Positions 12,901 through 18,900 of a stretch of 21,719 nt of DNA are shown in pieces (the first letter of the stretch is position 1; every line of letters begins with the position of its first letter). The position numbers and the translations under genes are program-made. Source of the stretch: Reticulitermes lucifugus (taxonomy: Eukaryota > Arthropoda > Insecta > Blattodea > Rhinotermitidae); NCBI GenBank assembly GCA_026260175.1, contig JAKCWW010010430.1, positions 1 through 21,719 of the forward strand, read 5' to 3'. The notes under the pieces are model-generated. The model did not search any database. It was not told the origin of the DNA and saw only the letters and a program-made list of their open reading frames with translations.

Positions 12901-15900
12901 AGTAAAACACAAAAATATGTGAGAAATTTCAGATTTATATTTAACTGCAATACTACATACATGAAGCATTGTACCAGCGTTTCTCAAACTTTTTCCCACA
13001 CAGAAAATAACCCAAAATACTTATTCGTATTCGAAGGAATCCCCACCTATGAAAACGACAACAAAACAAAGGGGAAATTAGAACATGGAGAGTACTCCAG
13101 TACTGCCAATCGCCCAACAAAAATTCCCACGAAATTTCGAAGGATATTTGGCATTTTTCACGGTATTTCAAAGATTTTATTTATTTCACGATTTCTTGCG
13201 TAACTCCTAATAATGTTACGTGGAACCCTGGTTGGAGAACATTGCACCAGAAGAGATAACATAAATTGAGAGGGAGAAGCCACATGACAGAAGATGACAT
13301 AAAATTAGAAACCTACAGAGTGAAACTCATGAATAAAATCCTGTTTGCAACAGGAAATAATTATGAGACAGGCATTAAGATGCATAATCACTGTGGGAAA
13401 TGAATGAGATCTCAAAATTTTTGTCAGTCTAGGCACTAATATAACTACTTCAACTTGTTTATTACTAAAAATAATGCTATCCCTCACACTCTACTAGAAT
13501 TAAAATAACCTGAACAGTACAATGATGCAACTTACAAAACACGCAGAATTTGTTGCATTGGTAGTGCATCTGATTAAACAATTAATTAAGTTTAATTAAA
13601 CATCTTCTCATAGAAACTTCATGACCTGTTCTTTGCAGCATCTATAGTAATTTGGGCAGCTTTCCTGCCTGTCTACATAACATAGTAGATACAGTCACAT
13701 TACATGTGGAACTTTACTAACACAAATTGTCTGTGTCATTATTCTTCTTTTTATTTCAATGAATTATATATCATACTTATAAACATACACAGCACACCTG
13801 TGAAACATGAAAAATATTTTGTGGGCATTTTCTATTTTGTGACATTAATAAAATTTTGATTATGTCACTATTAGTAGACAAACATGCAACATTAAACCAA
13901 TAAACTGTTGTTGCTGAATTATTAATAGTTCACTTATAAATAATAAGTAAAAAATACAAGATTCAAAAACAGACTTTTAAGAAGAATTCCTGTTGAATCA
14001 TGTTTTAACATTATTACTTATGACAAACATGTATGTGTGCTAACAAAGTTATTTTGTCTGTCTTTCTGCAATTTGTATAAAATGAATACTATTCTATACA
14101 TCATGATAAATAAGATCTCTAAAACTTGATATTCAGTTAACACTCACTTCACAAAGAGATCTTAACTGACAATGACACTTACCATTGGATGGTCTGATTG
14201 AGGTTTGAAGTATACTTTCTGAATGTTTCACTCCGTTCATACATGCAGAGAGCTGCTTCAGGTATATCTTCATGCTCCATAAGGTTTAGGTAGTGCACTT
14301 CACGGAGTATGGCAGCCAACTAATAATATACATGGACTTTACAAACTGTAGGTAATAAATGTGTAAGCAAATTTCACTACATAAACTTGCATGCAGGCCA
14401 AATATCACTGCACAATAAGTAATAAAATTGGCATTATTAAACCACCAAAGTCCAATTATTTCACCTCATGTTGTCCCATCAGTTTCAACTATGGTATTTA
14501 TGCAGAAAATCATTGCACCATTTCATGTTTACCAGTCAAAAGAAAAGAGCCAAAATTCATCCTAATCCTGAGTCCAGTGTAGGATTACAACAGGAAATTT
14601 GAATAGCCAGACTGAAGTTAGGTTACAAGCTCCAACAGTTAAACGCTTTCTTCTTCAAAATGTCAGAACTTCAAGACTTAAAAAAAAACGTTATGAATCA
14701 AAAATTTTAAGTATATAACTAATTTTAATGTTTATATATAGTGCACTAAAATATAAATAATATTCACATGGCAGGCTGACGGTGACAAAATGGTATCAAA
14801 CTATGCAGCATGGATGTAAGGCACAGTTATAATGTAATTATACACAAAATTGTGTTGATAATAGTAGACTGAAATGTGTACTATTACATAAAATACAACA
14901 CGGTGAAAAAATGCAGTACTTAGCATGCTGAAAGCAGTTAGAATCATAGTTGCAATATGCACAACATATTCCTCCACAACTGTTAAATTGAATTAACTGA
15001 TCAATAGCTGGAGTTAATTCAGTCACTGAACTCCACGTGACACATCTTTTATCATAATGTGACCATTCATCCCGAACTTTCGAGGACAGTCCCCAAAATA
15101 AGACTTATGTCCTGGACTAATTTTGTCCCCCCAGCCCTTTACTTTTCAGATTTTGTTCCATCTTCCTGATAATATTCTCTAAGAAGGAGCCTTTCTTGGA
15201 TTTTGTTAAGGGTCTTCCCAACCAGGAGATAGCAACAGTGCTGCACATGGAGCAGTAAACAGTAAAGATGTATGTAAGATATAAACAACACGACTGTAAC
15301 ATATGTATCACTTTAATTGTCATCACAATGCTGTCCCCATCCCTGAATAGGCCAAGGAAAAAATGGTCACTTAAGTTTATTACAAAATATAACCAAAACG
15401 TTAATATCAACCAAAAATTAAATGAATCTAAACACATAAGTACAATTTCCTCCTTCCTGGATGTATTTGTTATTCAGCATGATCTCACAACTGTTAAACA
15501 TAAATACATTTAACTCTTTATTATACATTGCTGAACAGAATTTAACAACAAATTCATACTGTGCAGAGAAACAGTTTACCTCTGGGTGGAAGTTGAGAGC
15601 TAGTTCATTATTAGTTGCTTTACGTGTCAAAAGAGATAGTTTCAAGTTTCTCTCACACTGCTCTGGCACTGAAGCTGCCCAGCTGGCAAACACCTTATGC
15701 TCAAAAGTGTTCAGTAAATCCATCAAGTGATCATACTTTGCCAGCACCACCTCTGCTTCTGGAGAGTTCACTATCCTACAGAAATGGAAGTGCTACATCA
15801 GCAGACAACTGTGTTTTCTACAAGACAGCTAAATAGTTCCGAGTTCAGCCTAAATATAAATGTGATGAGTGAAATCTACAACTCACCTAAGTTTGGTTAT

Positions 15901-18900
15901 TGAACACTTTACATGCAAAAGAACGTTTTGTCACATTTAAGGGAATATAATATTTGAAATCTTTCTGTATGTAGGAGTAGATTCAGGATGTTTAAAAAAA
16001 TGATAACAGAACAATTTAATCCAAGTGATAGGAAGTAACAGGATGGATAAAATTACAGAACCGAACAATCTGTCATTTGTGTTCTTCACATTGTATTTTT
16101 ATGACCAATCAATGAGAACCATGCTGAGGAGGATGTGTAACATGAATGGGTTTTATAGTAGACTTAGCTGTACTGGTTAAATGTGATCGAAAGAAAACAA
16201 ATGACTCAACTTCAATACCTATACATACCAAAATGTAACTTAACCTAATTTCTGCTTGTGACATAAGTGACACTGATGTAATAACATGGCAAATTTATCA
16301 TAGGGAAAGACTAAAACTTAGAATATACAATGCAACTCTAACATAATGAATGAGACCCCATAAATCTAATTAAAGCCACCTTATCTTCAGGCTGTGTGAG
16401 CTTTCTATGGGTTTTCAATAATTCTGATTCTTACTAGTACACTGATTTCAGATTAAAAGCTAAGTGCACTGCCCCTTAACCTAAATTTTATATTGGCACT
16501 TCCTTCACACAAGATGCTATGACTCTAGTCATCAGAGCCTTTCTGATGAGACCAGAGTGTGAGATGTAAAAGAGAGAATTTTAAAGTTGTATCCTGCCTT
16601 TTGCAGTGGAATTGTATGTGCACTATATGTGTGTTTTAAGTACTGTAATTCCCACTTTATAATTGCATATTGGGAGATAACAATTTAACTCCCTTAAATT
16701 TTTGCTATGAATCTTTCAACATGGTATAATGCTCTCATCTCCATTGCAATACTGACGGGTGTTGAAGGGTCTTGAAGCTCCTGACTGGTATTGCTACTCT
16801 CTGCCGCAGCTGATAGGCCCATCTCAGAGCTCCAGCAACTGGAGGCATGTTCTTATCTACAGGCATCCAACCATGTTTTGTGAAATTAGCCATTCGATCT
16901 TCGTACTGAGCCTAAAAATATAAATACTTCATTAAACAAAATATACAATTTCTCCTTTGCATAAAAGAAAAAAAATTAAAAGGTTATGATACTTTTAACA
17001 CATCTTCCAATAGGGGTAATTACATTTATATATACTTTTTTTATTTTTTAAATTCTGAACACCATGCATGAACAACTGTTCTGCAGTCCTACATTATAAC
17101 ATAAAAATTCATTCATTTATATACACCAACAAATGTTCACAATAGAATATTATGTTATGCATAAACTTCAACCCTCCTACATGTTTCAGTGATAAATCAC
17201 CATCCCCAGGCAGACATCCAGATAAAGGACTATACAATAATATTAATACATCAATCTCACATGTACAATGTTAAAATATAAAATAAATAAAATAACAGCT
17301 ATAAATACAATAATATGGATAATATGACTATTATAAATTTGACATGTTCTTGGTTAAAATTCAATGATATGTCTTTGTTTATAATGCATGCAGTTACATG
17401 TACACAAACACTTAATCTCAATGTTTTCAATCCAAAAGGATCAATCCCTGTGGTGTATATTGATGTGTCCTGTATAGGAAGGTGTTGTATTCGCATTGTA
17501 AGCAGACATATCATTGAATTTTAAACAAGAACTTGTCAACAACATAATAGTCGTAGTATCCATATTATTGTATTACAGCTTCTATTTTATATATGTTATA
17601 TTTTAATATTTTTACATGTGAGATTGATGTAATAATATTACATATTCCTTTGTAATGACGTCTCCCTGAGGATGGTAATTTATTGCTGAAACATGTTGGA
17701 GGGTTGAAGTTTATGTACAAGTATAATATATAATTCCATTATGTGCATTTGTTGGTGTATATAAATGATTGCAAGCACAATGCTCGGAATGCATATTACA
17801 CTTATAATTTCATGTTTATGATCACTAATGGTGTTACATACATTTCAACGTCCCAGTAATATGAAGTACAAAGTCTTTTAAGACACTGACAAGAAATGTC
17901 TCTGAATGTTGGATTCAAAAGTTCTCAGACCAGTGGTACAAATTCAGTTCTTCACGCACATGATGCTGTGTCAATGGGTGTGAAGTTCTTGCCATTTCAA
18001 AGGACTGTAGTGCCTTCACAACATCAGGAACTATGCATCCAATGACACAGTGTCACATCTCTGAAGAAATTAATCTTCTATTCCTTAGAAGTTACAAAGA
18101 TTGATTTTAATATCCAGCATGACATTGTTCAACCAAAACAAACCCTTCAAAACATTAATTTTACAGGAGAAGCAAAAAAACAGATTTTTAGGAAACTTTC
18201 CTCCTTATTGCAAATGATTTGCGCTATCAAAATAATATTATCATTATCATTTTGATAGCTCAAACAGTTCATTTGCAATAAAGGGTTAAGTTTCTTAAGA
18301 AATCTGTTTTTTGCTTCTACTGTATAATTGATGTTTTGTGGGTTATCCCCTTTCTACAAAATAGGGGCAAATTGCAATTTAACTTAGTTTAACTTGAATA
18401 TATCTTATTTTCCAGATTTCTTAGTAGGTGGGTATTAAGTACATACACTTTTATTCTTATTAAACTTACTATTCCTGATTATGTAAGTTGCTGTGTAATT
18501 AGTAGTGCAGTTGGCTATATACCCATTCAAAGTCTGAAAAATAAATTACTTTTTACTTACCCTGCTCTTGAATTCTGACCCAAGCTACAACTTCTAGTGA
18601 CCCAAGGTGCAACAACATGTTGTGCCTTGGATCACTTTGCTTTCTCCTTTTTAACTGTCATTAGTATCCAAATGTATAAAGCAATCTTAAAATAAAAATA
18701 TATGCCAATTGCCATGTAAATGTGCAACATTATGCAGCCTTGAAACTTTCCCATATGTAATCCTGTTCACATAGCAAAATGAAAACAAAAACTGACCCAA
18801 GGTACAACACCTTCCCCTATTAGTGTCCTACATATTGAAAATTTCCCATTTATGACACATTTTGTGATATGCCTCCAGTCTCTGGGTATGATTTGACTGT

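Noticed and set aside
12919..13203. 94-codon plus-strand frame over the hAT-like element
   Set aside because: It starts outside the element, crosses its border and has no transposase features; probably chance.
15418..15579. Extension of exon 6 into the downstream open frame
   Set aside because: A GTAAAC donor lies right after LNFHPE, and exon 7 (LAAILRE) continues the family; the extension is not dynein-like.
17299..17524. Overlapping open frames of about 70 codons on both strands
   Set aside because: They mirror each other because the region is an inverted repeat. They have no start context or domain.
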